From contig NZ_JBEBUX010000004.1 in the NCBI RefSeq assembly GCF_040393045.1, positions 6,017-70,016 on the forward strand: a DNA stretch of 64,000 bases, written 5' to 3'. Shown here in pieces: positions 24,415-33,909 of the stretch. The notes below the pieces were generated by a model. That model did not search any database, was not told where the DNA came from, and saw only the letters and a list, made by a program, of their open reading frames with translations. The DNA is from Pollutimonas bauzanensis_A (GTDB lineage: Bacteria; Pseudomonadota; Gammaproteobacteria; Burkholderiales; Burkholderiaceae_B). The position numbers were made by a program, and so were the translations under genes. Numbering within the stretch: the stretch's first letter is position 1; each line of letters starts with the position of its first letter.

Positions 24415-25788
24415 ATGCTGAACATAGTTATTCTGGCCGCAGGATTGGGCAAACGTATGCAGTCCGATTTACCTAAAGTCTTGCATCCGCTGGCAGGCAA
24501 GCCCATGCTGGCGCACGTGCTTGATAATGCCCGCAAGCTGAACCCTGACCGTATCGTAGTGGTGGTTGGCCATGGCGCCGATCGCGTTAAGGCCGCGTTT
24601 GCGAATCAGCCTGATCTGCAGTTCGCATTGCAGGTGCCCCAACATGGCACCGGTCATGCAGTACAGCAGGCGGCGGCGTTATTGCTTGAAGGCGACACTC
24701 AGCAAGACGCAACCTTGGTCTTATATGGTGATGTGCCGTTGGTGCAGGCTGAAACCCTGCAGCGCCTGCTTGATGCACGAAACCAGGGCATGGCGGTGTT
24801 GACTGAAACGCTGCCCGACCCGACAGGCTACGGCCGCATCGTGCGTAATGACAAGGGCGAAGTGGTTCGTATTGTCGAGCACAAAGACGCCTCGACGGCC
24901 GAACATGGCATTAACGAGGTGAACACCGGTATTTTGGTTGCGCCTACGGGCAAACTCAAAGACTGGCTCTCGCGTATCAATAACGATAACGCTCAGGGTG
25001 AGTACTACCTTACTGATACCGTTGGCTTGTCTGTGCAAGACGGCTTGCCGGTGCATGCAGCGCAGCCGTCGGCTTCCTGGGAAACGCTGGGCGTCAATAG
25101 CCGGGTCCAGCAGGCGCAGCTGGAGCGTAACTGGCAAGGCGAGCAGGCGCGGCGCCTGCTTGAGCAAGGTGTGACACTGGTCGATCCCGCGCGTTTCGAT
25201 TTGCGCGGTTCGCTGGTTTGCGGGCGCGACGTCTTCATCGACGTGGGCTGCGTCTTCGAGGGGCGGGTCGAACTGGCCGATGGTGTGCGCATCGGACCGC
25301 ATTGCGTGGTTAAAGATGCCGTGATCGGTGCGGGCACGCAGGTTGATGCGTTCAGCCATATCCAGGAAGCGACGATTGCTGACGACGCGCGCATCGGGCC
25401 GTATGCACGGCTTCGGCCAGGTGCCGATATCGGCTCTCAAGCCCACGTGGGCAATTTTGTCGAAATCAAGAAAAGCACCTTGGGTCAGGGGTCAAAGGCC
25501 AACCACTTGGCTTATATCGGCGATACGCAGGTGGGTGCGCGCGTCAACATCGGCGCTGGAACCATTACTTGCAACTACGATGGCGTGAACAAGCACCAGA
25601 CCATTATCGAGGACGATGCCTTCATCGGTTCCGATACGCAATTGGTGGCGCCAGTCAAAGTGGGGCGCGGGGCGACGCTGGGCGCGGGCACTACCTTGAC
25701 CAAAGACGCGCCTGCGGGCCAGTTGACCATTTCCCGCTCACAGCAAAAGACAATTGAAGGTTGGGTACGTCCAGTCAAAAAATCTTAA
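24415..25788 (+). CDS. glmU: Bifunctional UDP-GlcNAc pyrophosphorylase / glucosamine-1-phosphate acetyltransferase
   Basis: 457 residues, the normal length. The N-terminal nucleotidyltransferase opens LNIVILAAGLGKRMQSDLPK (GxGxRMxSxxPK signature), and the C-terminal half is a left-handed beta helix of hexapeptide repeats (NHLAYIGDTQVG, GAGTITCNYDG). It makes UDP-GlcNAc for peptidoglycan and LPS. glmS, which supplies glucosamine-6-phosphate, lies 3.1 kb downstream on the same strand. Confidence 0.97.
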   Translation: MLNIVILAAGLGKRMQSDLPKVLHPLAGKPMLAHVLDNARKLNPDRIVVVVGHGADRVKAAFANQPDLQFALQVPQHGTGHAVQQAAALLLEGDTQQDATLVLYGDVPLVQAETLQRLLDARNQGMAVLTETLPDPTGYGRIVRNDKGEVVRIVEHKDASTAEHGINEVNTGILVAPTGKLKDWLSRINNDNAQGEYYLTDTVGLSVQDGLPVHAAQPSASWETLGVNSRVQQAQLERNWQGEQARRLLEQGVTLVDPARFDLRGSLVCGRDVFIDVGCVFEGRVELADGVRIGPHCVVKDAVIGAGTQVDAFSHIQEATIADDARIGPYARLRPGADIGSQAHVGNFVEIKKSTLGQGSKANHLAYIGDTQVGARVNIGAGTITCNYDGVNKHQTIIEDDAFIGSDTQLVAPVKVGRGATLGAGTTLTKDAPAGQLTISRSQQKTIEGWVRPVKKS

Positions 25789-25790
25789 CC

Positions 25791-27185
25791 GTGGCAGAAA
25801 ATCGCGCATCTAAAGCCACCCCGCCTGGCGGTTTCCCGGACGGCCTGGAAACGCCTCGGCGTCACTGGGCTGCGCTGGCGTTGGTGCTAGCCATCACTAT
25901 TACGGTGCTGGACGCCAGCATGGCTAACGTGGCGTTGCCTGCCATTGCCACGCAATTAAGCATTGATCCCGCGGCCGTAGTGTGGGTGGTCATTGCCTAC
26001 AACCTGACGGTAGTGGTGTCGTTGCTGCCTTTATCGGCTGCGGCTGAACGCATAGGCTTCAGTCGTATGTTCACGATAGGCCTGACGCTGTTCATGGTGG
26101 CTTCGCTGGCATCGGCGATGTCGAATTCGGTGATGACGCTGACGCTTTCCCGTATGGCGCAAGGCTTGGGATCATCGATGTTGATGTGCTTGTTTGGTGG
26201 GCTGGTGCGCAATACTTACCCCTTGAATAAACTGGGCATGGGCATAAGTGTGAATGCCATGATGGTGGGGTTGATGGCTGTGTTGGGCCCCACGATAGGC
26301 GCCTTCATCCTGGAGTTGGCTTCATGGCAGTGGATATTCCTGGTGAATATTCCGATTTGCCTGGGCACCTATTTTTGTATTCGCTTCTTGCCCGATGTAC
26401 CTCGTTATCGTGGCCGCTTCGACTGGATAGCTTGTCTATTAAGCGTGCCGGTATTCGGGTTATCGATAATTGGCCTGGATGCAATCGTCAAAGATCCGAC
26501 GCGTGCGGCATTGTGCCTGATGCTGGCCGTTCTGGCCGGGTGGGTGCTGGTGCGCCGTTCGCGCGGCCAAGTGGCGCCTATCGTGCCCATCGATTTGCTG
26601 CGCATTACGCCTATTGCCTTTGCCGTAGGGGCGTCGGCATTTTCTTTTGCCGCGCAGATGGCGGCATTTGTAGCGTTACCGTTTTACTTCAAGCAAGTAT
26701 TGCATTTTTCATACGCTGATGTGGGTATCTTGCTGGGCGCCTGGTCGATCGGCGTAGCGGTTATGGCACCTGTCGCCGGGTATTTGTCTGATCGGTTTTC
26801 GATTGCGTTGCTATGCGGCCTTGGGGCCGGTTGCATTGCGCTGGGCTTGTTCTGGGTGATCATGTTGCCTGGTGATACGATCTTTGTGTGGCTGATTGCG
26901 GGGATGCTGTTGGGCGGAGTGGGTTTTGGCTTCTTCCAAACGCCCAACAACAAGGCGCTGCTTGCTGGGGCGCCCCGGCATCGCAGCGGTGCGGCGGGCG
27001 GTATGCAAGCAACGACTCGCGTTTTCGGGCAAAGCTTTGGCACGGCGCTGGTAGCCGTCGCGTTCAATATCAGCGCGGCAAATGGCGCCGTATTTGGCGT
27101 ATGGGCAGCCATTGTGTGTGCGCTGGTAGCAGTAACGATAAACGTCGTGCGCTATTTGAATCCGGCCGTTGATCTGGAGCTTTAA
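25791..27185 (+). CDS. MFS transporter, DHA2 (EmrB/QacA-like) drug exporter
   Basis: 464 residues from GTG 25791, two bases after the glmU stop; a TTG at 25761 would overlap glmU. Fourteen membrane segments are suggested. Motifs are LDASMANVALPAIA (motif D1), AERIGFSRMF (motif A), LSRMAQGLGSSML (motif B) and VGLMAVLGPTIGAFI (motif C, antiporter). It exports hydrophobic compounds in exchange for protons; the substrate is unknown. It is coupled to glmU and followed by a glycosyltransferase. Confidence 0.9.
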   Translation: MAENRASKATPPGGFPDGLETPRRHWAALALVLAITITVLDASMANVALPAIATQLSIDPAAVVWVVIAYNLTVVVSLLPLSAAAERIGFSRMFTIGLTLFMVASLASAMSNSVMTLTLSRMAQGLGSSMLMCLFGGLVRNTYPLNKLGMGISVNAMMVGLMAVLGPTIGAFILELASWQWIFLVNIPICLGTYFCIRFLPDVPRYRGRFDWIACLLSVPVFGLSIIGLDAIVKDPTRAALCLMLAVLAGWVLVRRSRGQVAPIVPIDLLRITPIAFAVGASAFSFAAQMAAFVALPFYFKQVLHFSYADVGILLGAWSIGVAVMAPVAGYLSDRFSIALLCGLGAGCIALGLFWVIMLPGDTIFVWLIAGMLLGGVGFGFFQTPNNKALLAGAPRHRSGAAGGMQATTRVFGQSFGTALVAVAFNISAANGAVFGVWAAIVCALVAVTINVVRYLNPAVDLEL

Positions 27186-27192
27186 CGACATC

Positions 27193-28263
27193 ATGCATAT
27201 TTTGCAGTTGAATTTCGAACGCGGCTGGCGCGGCGGCGAAAGGCAAACCTTGCTGAGCATGCGGCAGTTTCGCGATGCCGGTCATCAAGTGTCTTTACTG
27301 GCTCGCCGGGGCAGCGAACTGGCGCGTAGCGCGAGCGCCGAAGGCTTTTTGGTGCATGAGCACGCAAGTGTGGTGTCGCTGTGCGGCTTTTTGCTGCGCC
27401 GGGGCCGCAGCTTCGATATCTTGCATGCGCAAACCGCGAACATGATGACCTGGCTGGCGTTGCTTAAGCCTGTATTGGGCCACCGTGTGGTGTTCACGCG
27501 GCGTACCGCGTTTGCGGTCACTCGTCGGGAACGGCGAACTGCCTGGAAGTGGAGCAAGGCCGATGTTCTGGTGGCTATTAGCCAGGCAGCGGCAGCAGAG
27601 CCGCGCCGCCTGGGATTGGATGTCAGCGTGATTCCCAGCGCTATCGAGGCCAAGACTTTAGATCAGGACCATATTGACACCTTCGCCAGGCAATTCAATT
27701 TGTCAGGCCAGCGGGTTTTGGCTACCGCCGCAGCGCTTACTTCCGAAAAAGATCCATGCACCTTGATCCGGGCGGTGCATGGGCTGCTGCAGTTGCGCAG
27801 TGATTTTGTGTTCTTGCACTTAGGAGCGGGTGGCGATGCCGAGCCCCAGGCGCGTGAACTGGTGCGTGAACTCGGCCTGGAACAACACTATTTATTTACC
27901 GGGTTTCAGGCCAACATAGAAGACTTGTACCGCTTGATGGACGTGTTTGTTTTAAGCTCGCGCCAAGAAGGCTTGGGCACCAGTGTGTTGGACGCCTTTT
28001 TATATTCGGTGCCGGTGGTGTCGACCAACGCTGGCGGCCTGCGGGAGAGCCTGGCAGATGGCCGCGGGATTTTGTGCGAGGTGGGTGATCACCAGGCGCT
28101 TGCCGCAGGCATGGACAAGGCATTGAGCGATCGCGGCTTGCGTGCCGGCATGGTTGAACGGGCCCGCGCCTATGTATTGGGTGAACATGATGCCGGCGTC
28201 ATGGCTGGCCGGTATTTGCACGAGTATGAGCGGCTGGTTACGGCTGGCGCCGGCCGAGACTAG
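27193..28263 (+). CDS. Family 4 glycosyltransferase
   Basis: 356 residues from ATG 27193, seven bases after the MFS stop. The GT-B fold is visible: N-terminal LNFERGWRGGERQTLLS (the donor/acceptor glycine loop), VLVAISQAAAAE, VIPSAIE, and the C-terminal E-x7-E motif in SSRQEGLGTSVLDAFLYSVP. It transfers a sugar from a nucleotide donor, probably to an LPS or other envelope glycan. Placement by glmU fits a UDP-GlcNAc-linked pathway, but donor and acceptor are not shown. Its end overlaps the Lrp gene by 26 bases, tail to tail. Confidence 0.9.
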   Translation: MHILQLNFERGWRGGERQTLLSMRQFRDAGHQVSLLARRGSELARSASAEGFLVHEHASVVSLCGFLLRRGRSFDILHAQTANMMTWLALLKPVLGHRVVFTRRTAFAVTRRERRTAWKWSKADVLVAISQAAAAEPRRLGLDVSVIPSAIEAKTLDQDHIDTFARQFNLSGQRVLATAAALTSEKDPCTLIRAVHGLLQLRSDFVFLHLGAGGDAEPQARELVRELGLEQHYLFTGFQANIEDLYRLMDVFVLSSRQEGLGTSVLDAFLYSVPVVSTNAGGLRESLADGRGILCEVGDHQALAAGMDKALSDRGLRAGMVERARAYVLGEHDAGVMAGRYLHEYERLVTAGAGRD

Positions 28264-28756
28264 CGTTCGCGGTGCCGGGAAGCGCGATGCGCGTTTCAAA
28301 TTTACTGCGGTGTATGGAAAAAAATGTGCGTACGTTGCGCACATTGGCCTGCGAGGTGAAGACCTTATGAGCCATGGCATGGTAGGCGGGCATGTCGGGA
28401 ACTTGGGCTACGACGATAAAGTCGGGGCCCGGCGAGACGCGATAGCATTGCAGGATGGCAGCTTCCTGCACGACACTTGCTTCGAAGGCATCCAGCGATT
28501 CGGCGGTTTGCACATCTAGTGTGATCTCGATGATCGCCGTAAGGCCAATGCCTACTTTTTCCGGATTCAGAATAGCGACTTGCTTTTCAATAACGCCTTC
28601 ATCGACCAGTCGCCGCACCCGGCGTAAACATGTGGGAGCTGAAGCGTGGACCCGGCTGGCCAAGTCTTGATTGGTCAGCGAACTATCGCCCTGGATTTGC
28701 TCGAGTATGCGCAAGTCCAGATCATCCAGTGCGATTGGTGTTTTTGTCTTGTTCAT
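28238..28756 (-). CDS. Lrp/AsnC-family transcriptional regulator
   Basis: 172 residues. The winged helix-turn-helix is at 11-60 (DDLDLRILEQIQGDSSLTNQ and SAPTCLRRVRRLVDEG), followed by the RAM ligand-binding domain (GIGLTAIIEITLDV and the YRVSPGPDFIVVAQV core). It binds an amino acid or related effector and forms octamers on AT-rich DNA; such DNA lies directly upstream (28757-28860), so self-control is likely. Its normal target is not evident, and glmS is divergent. Confidence 0.93.
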   Translation of the reverse strand: MNKTKTPIALDDLDLRILEQIQGDSSLTNQDLASRVHASAPTCLRRVRRLVDEGVIEKQVAILNPEKVGIGLTAIIEITLDVQTAESLDAFEASVVQEAAILQCYRVSPGPDFIVVAQVPDMPAYHAMAHKVFTSQANVRNVRTFFSIHRSKFETRIALPGTANASLGRRQP

Positions 28757-28903
28757 TTATTTTGATATTTATTGTAATTTGTAATTAAATTGCATAATTC
28801 AATGGAACAGAAATAAAATATCATATTCTCTTCAAATAAGAAATCTAATTTCTTGGTTTGTTGCGCACAATAGCCTATCTTTTACATCGGTTGGAGTTTA
28901 CTT

Positions 28904-30736
28904 ATGTGTGGCATTGTTGGCGCTGTAGCGCAACGCGACATCACCCCTATTCTTCTTGAAGGGCTTAAGCGTCTTGAATACCGCGGGTATGATTCCTGCG
29001 GCGTAGCCGTGCATGCCAATGGTGAACTACGCCGTGCCCGCAGCACCGAGCGGGTCGCCGAGCTAGAGGCACAAGTTGAAAAAGACAGTATTTCCGGTTT
29101 CACCGGTATTGCTCACACACGCTGGGCTACTCACGGCGCACCTGCGACCCATAACGCCCATCCCCATTTTTCCGGCCAAAGCAAAGGCTCTGTCCGCATC
29201 GCCTTGGTACACAACGGCATCATCGAAAACCACGACGAACTGCGTGCCGAACTACAAGCAGTCGGCTACGTATTCGAAAGCCAGACCGACACGGAAGTGG
29301 TCGCGCATCTGGTTGATCATTTGTATGCGGGCGATTTGTTCGACGCGGTTCAGCAAGCCACGCGTCGCCTGGCAGGCGCCTACGCCATTGCCGTATTCTG
29401 CCGCGACGAACCGCACCGCGTGATTGGCGCGCGTCAGGGCTCGCCACTGGTCATAGGCCGTGGCGTCAATGAAAATTTCCTGGCTTCCGATGCGCTGGCG
29501 CTGGCCGGCACGACCGACCAGATCATTTATCTTGAAGATGGCGATGTGGTTGACCTGCAATTGGCACGCGTATGGATCGTCGATGCTGATGGCCGTGCCG
29601 TAGACCGCGAGGTTCACACCGTGCACGTGCATACCGGCGCGGCGGAACTGGGGCCCTACCGTCATTACATGCAGAAAGAAATCTTCGAACAACCGCGCGC
29701 GGTTGGCGACACCCTGCAAGATATCGAAAGCATTACCCCGGAACTGTTCGGCGACGAGGCCTATAAAGTATTCAACGACATCGACAACGTCTTGATCTTG
29801 GCTTGCGGCACCAGTTATTACGCCGGCCTGACCGCGCGCTATTGGATCGAGTCCATCGCCAAGATACCCGTCAATGTGGAAATCGCCAGCGAATATCGCT
29901 ATCGCGACAGCGTGCCCAACCCGCGCAGCCTGGTCGTGACGATTTCGCAGTCTGGCGAAACTGCCGATACCTTGGCCGCCCTCAAGCATGCGCGTGGTTT
30001 GGGCATGGAGCACACACTGACCATTTGCAACGTATCCACCAGCGCCATGGTGCGCGAATGCAAACTGGCTTACATCACCCGCGCCGGCGTTGAAATTGGC
30101 GTGGCCTCGACCAAGGCCTTTACCACTCAGCTGACTGCCTTGTTCTTATTGACTCTGGCCCTGGCCCAGACCAAGAAGCAACTTAGCGAAGAGAAAGAAG
30201 CCGAGTTCCTGAAAGCCTTGCGCCACCTGCCGGTTGCCATCGGCGCCGTACTGGCTCTGGAACCGCAGATCATGGCATGGGCAGACCGCTTCGCCAGCAA
30301 GGAACATGCATTGTTCCTGGGCCGCGGCTTGCACTACCCTATCGCACTGGAAGGCGCATTGAAGCTGAAGGAAATCAGCTACATCCACGCTGAAGCCTAC
30401 CCGGCTGGTGAGTTGAAGCATGGGCCACTGGCCTTGGTCACCGAGGCCATGCCTGTAGTCACTATTGCTCCCCGTGACGAGCTATTGGAAAAGCTGAAGT
30501 CCAATATGCAAGAAGTCCACGCGCGTGGAGGGGAGCTGTATGTGTTTGCTGATGCCGATACGAAAATCGGCAGCAGCGATGGCATACATGTGATTCGGAT
30601 GCCAGAGCATTATGGGAAGCTGTCGCCGATTCTGCATACGATACCGCTGCAATTGCTGGCGTATCACACGGCGTGCGCGAGGGGTACGGATGTGGATAAG
30701 CCGCGGAATTTGGCTAAGAGCGTGACGGTGGAATAA
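28904..30736 (+). CDS. glmS: Glutamine--fructose-6-phosphate aminotransferase (isomerizing)
   Basis: 610 residues. Cys2 in MCGIVGAVAQRD is the glutaminase nucleophile, HTRWATHGAP is the amide-binding motif, and two SIS domains follow (GTSYYAGLTARYW and SQSGETADTL). The end reads PRNLAKSVTVE, as in all GlmS. It makes glucosamine-6-phosphate. The upstream 147 bases are AT-rich and show no glmS ribozyme. Confidence 0.98.
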   Translation: MCGIVGAVAQRDITPILLEGLKRLEYRGYDSCGVAVHANGELRRARSTERVAELEAQVEKDSISGFTGIAHTRWATHGAPATHNAHPHFSGQSKGSVRIALVHNGIIENHDELRAELQAVGYVFESQTDTEVVAHLVDHLYAGDLFDAVQQATRRLAGAYAIAVFCRDEPHRVIGARQGSPLVIGRGVNENFLASDALALAGTTDQIIYLEDGDVVDLQLARVWIVDADGRAVDREVHTVHVHTGAAELGPYRHYMQKEIFEQPRAVGDTLQDIESITPELFGDEAYKVFNDIDNVLILACGTSYYAGLTARYWIESIAKIPVNVEIASEYRYRDSVPNPRSLVVTISQSGETADTLAALKHARGLGMEHTLTICNVSTSAMVRECKLAYITRAGVEIGVASTKAFTTQLTALFLLTLALAQTKKQLSEEKEAEFLKALRHLPVAIGAVLALEPQIMAWADRFASKEHALFLGRGLHYPIALEGALKLKEISYIHAEAYPAGELKHGPLALVTEAMPVVTIAPRDELLEKLKSNMQEVHARGGELYVFADADTKIGSSDGIHVIRMPEHYGKLSPILHTIPLQLLAYHTACARGTDVDKPRNLAKSVTVE

Positions 30737-31125
30737 GGGTGTAGGCTGTTACATTGCGTGTTTCAAGGGAATAAAGTCTGTCCCTCTTTAATTTCTCTCT
30801 TTGTCGGTTGTTTTTTCGCCTAACTCGCTGGCAAGTTAGCTGATTGTCTTGATGTTGAGGGTGTTTGGTTAAATAGCCAAACACCCAGCGCTCGAGCTGG
30901 ACAATCCATCAAGCGGAATTGAATTTGGGCGCCTTGACCCGCTGAAGGTGGCTAATTCCTGGACCTGTCCTGGTGTTGGACTGCATGCATGAATGACAGA
31001 ACTTTAAGAGGATGATTGGCGCTGACACGGCTGGACAGTATTCGAGCATGTATGCGTTAAGCACAATACGAAGATGTGCATTCCAAAAACATACGTTGCT
31101 GACGCAGGCTGAGCCTGGCCTCTGC
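30737..31125. other. Intergenic region at the start of the accessory stretch
   Basis: 389 bases between glmS and the M20 hydrolase gene. It holds the hairpin and near-repeat at 30859-30889. GGGA-N10-TCCC near 30768-30786, with T-rich flanks, could be a weak glmS terminator. No intact gene is visible; short frames here have no family resemblance and may be debris. Confidence 0.5.
30859..30889. repeat. 10-bp stem hairpin containing one copy of an 18-base near-repeat
   Basis: GGGTGTTTGG and CCAAACACCC enclose TTAAATAG. The right arm is part of AATAGCCAAACACCCAGC (30872-30889), which recurs with one change at 63920-63937 at the far end of the accessory region. It could be an island boundary mark or a dispersed intergenic element. 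Confidence 0.45.
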
Positions 31126-32382
31126 TTAATGTCCCGCCAGATGCGCAAGCACGTTAGCGAGCACTCGTGCTCCAGACGTCAGGTCTTCGGGCCGACTGAA
31201 CTCTGCCTCATTGTGCGTCACACCTCCAATGCTGGGTATAAAAAGCATTCCGGTTGGACAAACGCGATGCATCAGGCCAGCATCGTGCCCTGCTGCTGAA
31301 AGTATTGGGCGCTGTGGCAGGTTCAGTTGGAGCGCTGCTGCGGCAATGATCTTCTGCATTGGCTCCGAAAACTCAATGGGCGCCGAAGTGTAGAGCCGTT
31401 CGATATGCACCGAGCAAGGCGCAGCCAAGTCCTGACAAAGTATAGAAACCTGGTTGCTTAATTGTTCCAGTTTTTCTGCATTTGGATGGCGCAGGTCGAT
31501 GCTGAAGACCACCTCATTGGGAACGACTGATGGCGCATTCGGAGCAACGCTAAAGCGGCCCACCGTAAATCGTGTGATGTCCTGTTCATCAAAAAACGTG
31601 CGTGACAAGCTTTGCACCATCGCAGTAGCGGCCAAAAGAGCGTCTTTACGCTCGCGATGCGGTGCGGTGCCTGCATGGGCGGCATCCCCTATGACGGTTA
31701 CCCGGTAGGTATGTTTTCCCTGGATACCCGTAACCACACCAATGGACAAACCTTCCCGCTCCAGAATAGGTCCTTGCTCGATATGTGCTTCCACATAACA
31801 ATGCGCTGGACTGCTCAAGGACCGCTTTGGTATGTGTGCAAGCAGTGGCTCAATCTGCTGCAGCGCCTCTTGCACGCTCACGCCTGCAGTGTCACGCAAC
31901 GCAAGTGCTTCCGTTAGGCTTCGAGCGCCTGCGTGTACCCCAGAACCCATCAGGCTCGGTGCGAACCGGGAGCCCTCCTCGTTGACCCAAGCTACGACCT
32001 CTATAGCACGCTTGGGTTTGAAGCCGGCATCTTGCAATGCCTGCACAGCCTCCAAGCTGGCCATCACTCCGTAAATTCCGTCGTAACGTCCGCCAGTTGG
32101 CTGGGTGTCCATGTGCGAACCTGTCATTACCGGCGACAGGGATGGGTCTGCGCCTTCCAGTCGAAGAAACAGATTGCCAATGGGATCACGCGACACCATC
32201 ATACCCAACGCAGTGCTCCAGCGCGTCAATAATATCTGAGCCTGAGCATCTTCCGCTGAGAGGGCTTGACGATTGACGCCCCCCTGAGCTGTCGCGCCCA
32301 AGCATGCCATCTCGGTAATCCGATCGTTGAGGCGTTGATGAGATACATGGTCCGAGACCGATGTGGAAACAGTATTGATCAT
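31126..32382 (-). CDS. M20-family amidohydrolase (N-carbamoyl-amino-acid hydrolase / allantoate amidohydrolase type)
   Basis: 418 residues. The metal-site motifs of the hydantoinase/carbamoylase family are present: GSHMDTQPTGGRYDGIYG, EVVAWVNEEGSRF, EAHIEQGPILE, and the C-terminal SAAGHDAGLMHRVCPTGMLF with PSIGGVTHNEAE. It hydrolyses N-carbamoyl amino acids, allantoate or ureido acids, giving CO2 and ammonia. It is the last gene of the operon running from the binding protein at 39058, 24 bases after the MlrC-like gene. The likely substrate is the product of uptake by that ABC system. Confidence 0.9.
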   Translation of the reverse strand: MINTVSTSVSDHVSHQRLNDRITEMACLGATAQGGVNRQALSAEDAQAQILLTRWSTALGMMVSRDPIGNLFLRLEGADPSLSPVMTGSHMDTQPTGGRYDGIYGVMASLEAVQALQDAGFKPKRAIEVVAWVNEEGSRFAPSLMGSGVHAGARSLTEALALRDTAGVSVQEALQQIEPLLAHIPKRSLSSPAHCYVEAHIEQGPILEREGLSIGVVTGIQGKHTYRVTVIGDAAHAGTAPHRERKDALLAATAMVQSLSRTFFDEQDITRFTVGRFSVAPNAPSVVPNEVVFSIDLRHPNAEKLEQLSNQVSILCQDLAAPCSVHIERLYTSAPIEFSEPMQKIIAAAALQLNLPQRPILSAAGHDAGLMHRVCPTGMLFIPSIGGVTHNEAEFSRPEDLTSGARVLANVLAHLAGH

Positions 32383-32406
32383 AGTAAAAGTCGACTCAAA
32401 AGTAGG

Positions 32407-33909
32407 TTACGGCCGGACCCGAATTGACTCAGGCAAGCGGGTCCATCGATAGTCTCCCGGATCTACGGCTTTCGGGCCCGGGCACTTGGCAATGAGAATG
32501 TCCGTTTCGATATTTCCCACCAATGAACTGAAATCGGCGCGGAAATGATTGGCGCTCTTAATGACTATGATTTTCATCGTTTCCGGAACGAGTCCCATCA
32601 TGCTGATTTGAACGCGGTCAAGTAGTTGCATTTTTCCGCTAGCAACAATGACATAAACGCCGTCAATTTCCAGGCATGCACATTGTCCTAATTTTGTGAC
32701 TAACCCCGTCATCATGGGACCCTTCAACTCCACGACACCATCGCTGAGTGATAGGACGGTATAAGCACCTTTGACCGGGGGTTCGCTTAGCTCACCGGTA
32801 AAGGTTTCAACTGCCGTGCCAACCTCCGCATGAATCACGGCGCCGACACCGGCCGCTGCAGCCTGTTCGGCGGTCTTAGCATCAAAGATCAGGCCAACGA
32901 CTACCTGTCGAGGAAAACGACGGCCGGCGTTGTTGCGTAATAACGCATGCAGCATGCCAGATGTATTTCCATCCGCGCCACCGCTCGGATTATCTTGTGT
33001 GTCCGCAATGATGATCGGCTTTTCCGAGTTCTCTGCAAGCGTCATCGCACGTGTCACTGAATCGTCTGGCAGATACACTGACTTCAATCGCCACTGGTCT
33101 GGTGCTGACACCGCTTCGTACAACACATCCAATGTTTCGGTAGCCCGCTCGCCATATGTCCACACCATGGGAGCGCATTCAGGAAAATCGGCTGCTGGAA
33201 AGCCCATGCAAAAGCTCGACAGGGTGTCATTTTGAGCATCGAGTTTACGCAGCAGCTCGTAATGCTCCCGTGCGGGAGAGAGCCATGTGCTTTGCGAGTT
33301 CGTTGGGATAAGAAACGGCAACCGGCGATAAGCCAATCTTTCTCGTACACCAGCTTTAACACGTCGTTCAAGCAATTTGGCCGCAAGTATTCCCGTATCA
33401 GCCATGTCGACGTGCGGATAAGTCCGAAATCCTACCAGTGCGTCGGCCTGTGTGAGCATCTGGAACGTCACATTCGCATGTAGATCCAGGCTGGTCACGA
33501 TAGGAATGTCGTAACCCAACACACGCCGCAGACGCATCAGAATCTCGCCCTCAGTGTCGTCCACGTGCTCGGCCACCCCAGCACCGTGGAAGTCGATATA
33601 CATCGCATCGAAGCTATTCTCACGAGCCGCGTCGATTAATGCTGCACTGATGCATTCGAATGCTTCTTCGGTCACATACGAGGATGGTGTTGCACCACAC
33701 CAACTGGCGGGTACCAAATCCCATCCGAGTTGCCTGCCTTGCTCGATGAATCCACCGGCAGGAAGGTTGACGCCTACCATGCTATCGATCATGTGCTGGC
33801 CTTCGATAAAGGCGGGAAAGCTGTCACCTCGGTTGAAGGCCGACCAGTCGGCCTTGCTGGCGGCGAAAGTATTTGTTTCGTGTTGATAGCCGGCGATCAG
33901 GACGCGCAT
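32407..33909 (-). CDS. M81-family metallopeptidase-like protein (MlrC)
   Basis: 500 residues, the usual length. The start MRVLIAGYQHETNTFA is the M81 signature, followed by DFHGAGVAEHVDDTEGEIL and SLDLHANVTFQML (metal-binding His and Asp), then TYPHVDMADTG. The C-terminal MlrC domain begins near residue 300 with ADTQDNPSGGADGNTSGML. MlrC was named for microcystin breakdown, but most relatives sit in ABC-linked amino-acid or peptide operons with unknown substrates. Its start overlaps the end of the ATPase gene by 13 bases. Confidence 0.9.
   Translation of the reverse strand: MRVLIAGYQHETNTFAASKADWSAFNRGDSFPAFIEGQHMIDSMVGVNLPAGGFIEQGRQLGWDLVPASWCGATPSSYVTEEAFECISAALIDAARENSFDAMYIDFHGAGVAEHVDDTEGEILMRLRRVLGYDIPIVTSLDLHANVTFQMLTQADALVGFRTYPHVDMADTGILAAKLLERRVKAGVRERLAYRRLPFLIPTNSQSTWLSPAREHYELLRKLDAQNDTLSSFCMGFPAADFPECAPMVWTYGERATETLDVLYEAVSAPDQWRLKSVYLPDDSVTRAMTLAENSEKPIIIADTQDNPSGGADGNTSGMLHALLRNNAGRRFPRQVVVGLIFDAKTAEQAAAAGVGAVIHAEVGTAVETFTGELSEPPVKGAYTVLSLSDGVVELKGPMMTGLVTKLGQCACLEIDGVYVIVASGKMQLLDRVQISMMGLVPETMKIIVIKSANHFRADFSSLVGNIETDILIAKCPGPKAVDPGDYRWTRLPESIRVRP

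Noticed and set aside
28757..28903. glmS ribozyme or riboswitch ahead of glmS
   Set aside because: The leader is 147 bases, AT-rich and without the conserved pseudoknot core; proteobacterial glmS genes normally lack it.
30737..31125. Transposase or tRNA at the glmS side of the accessory region
   Set aside because: No tRNA cloverleaf, tns genes or transposase frame could be read; only the hairpin and near-repeat remain.
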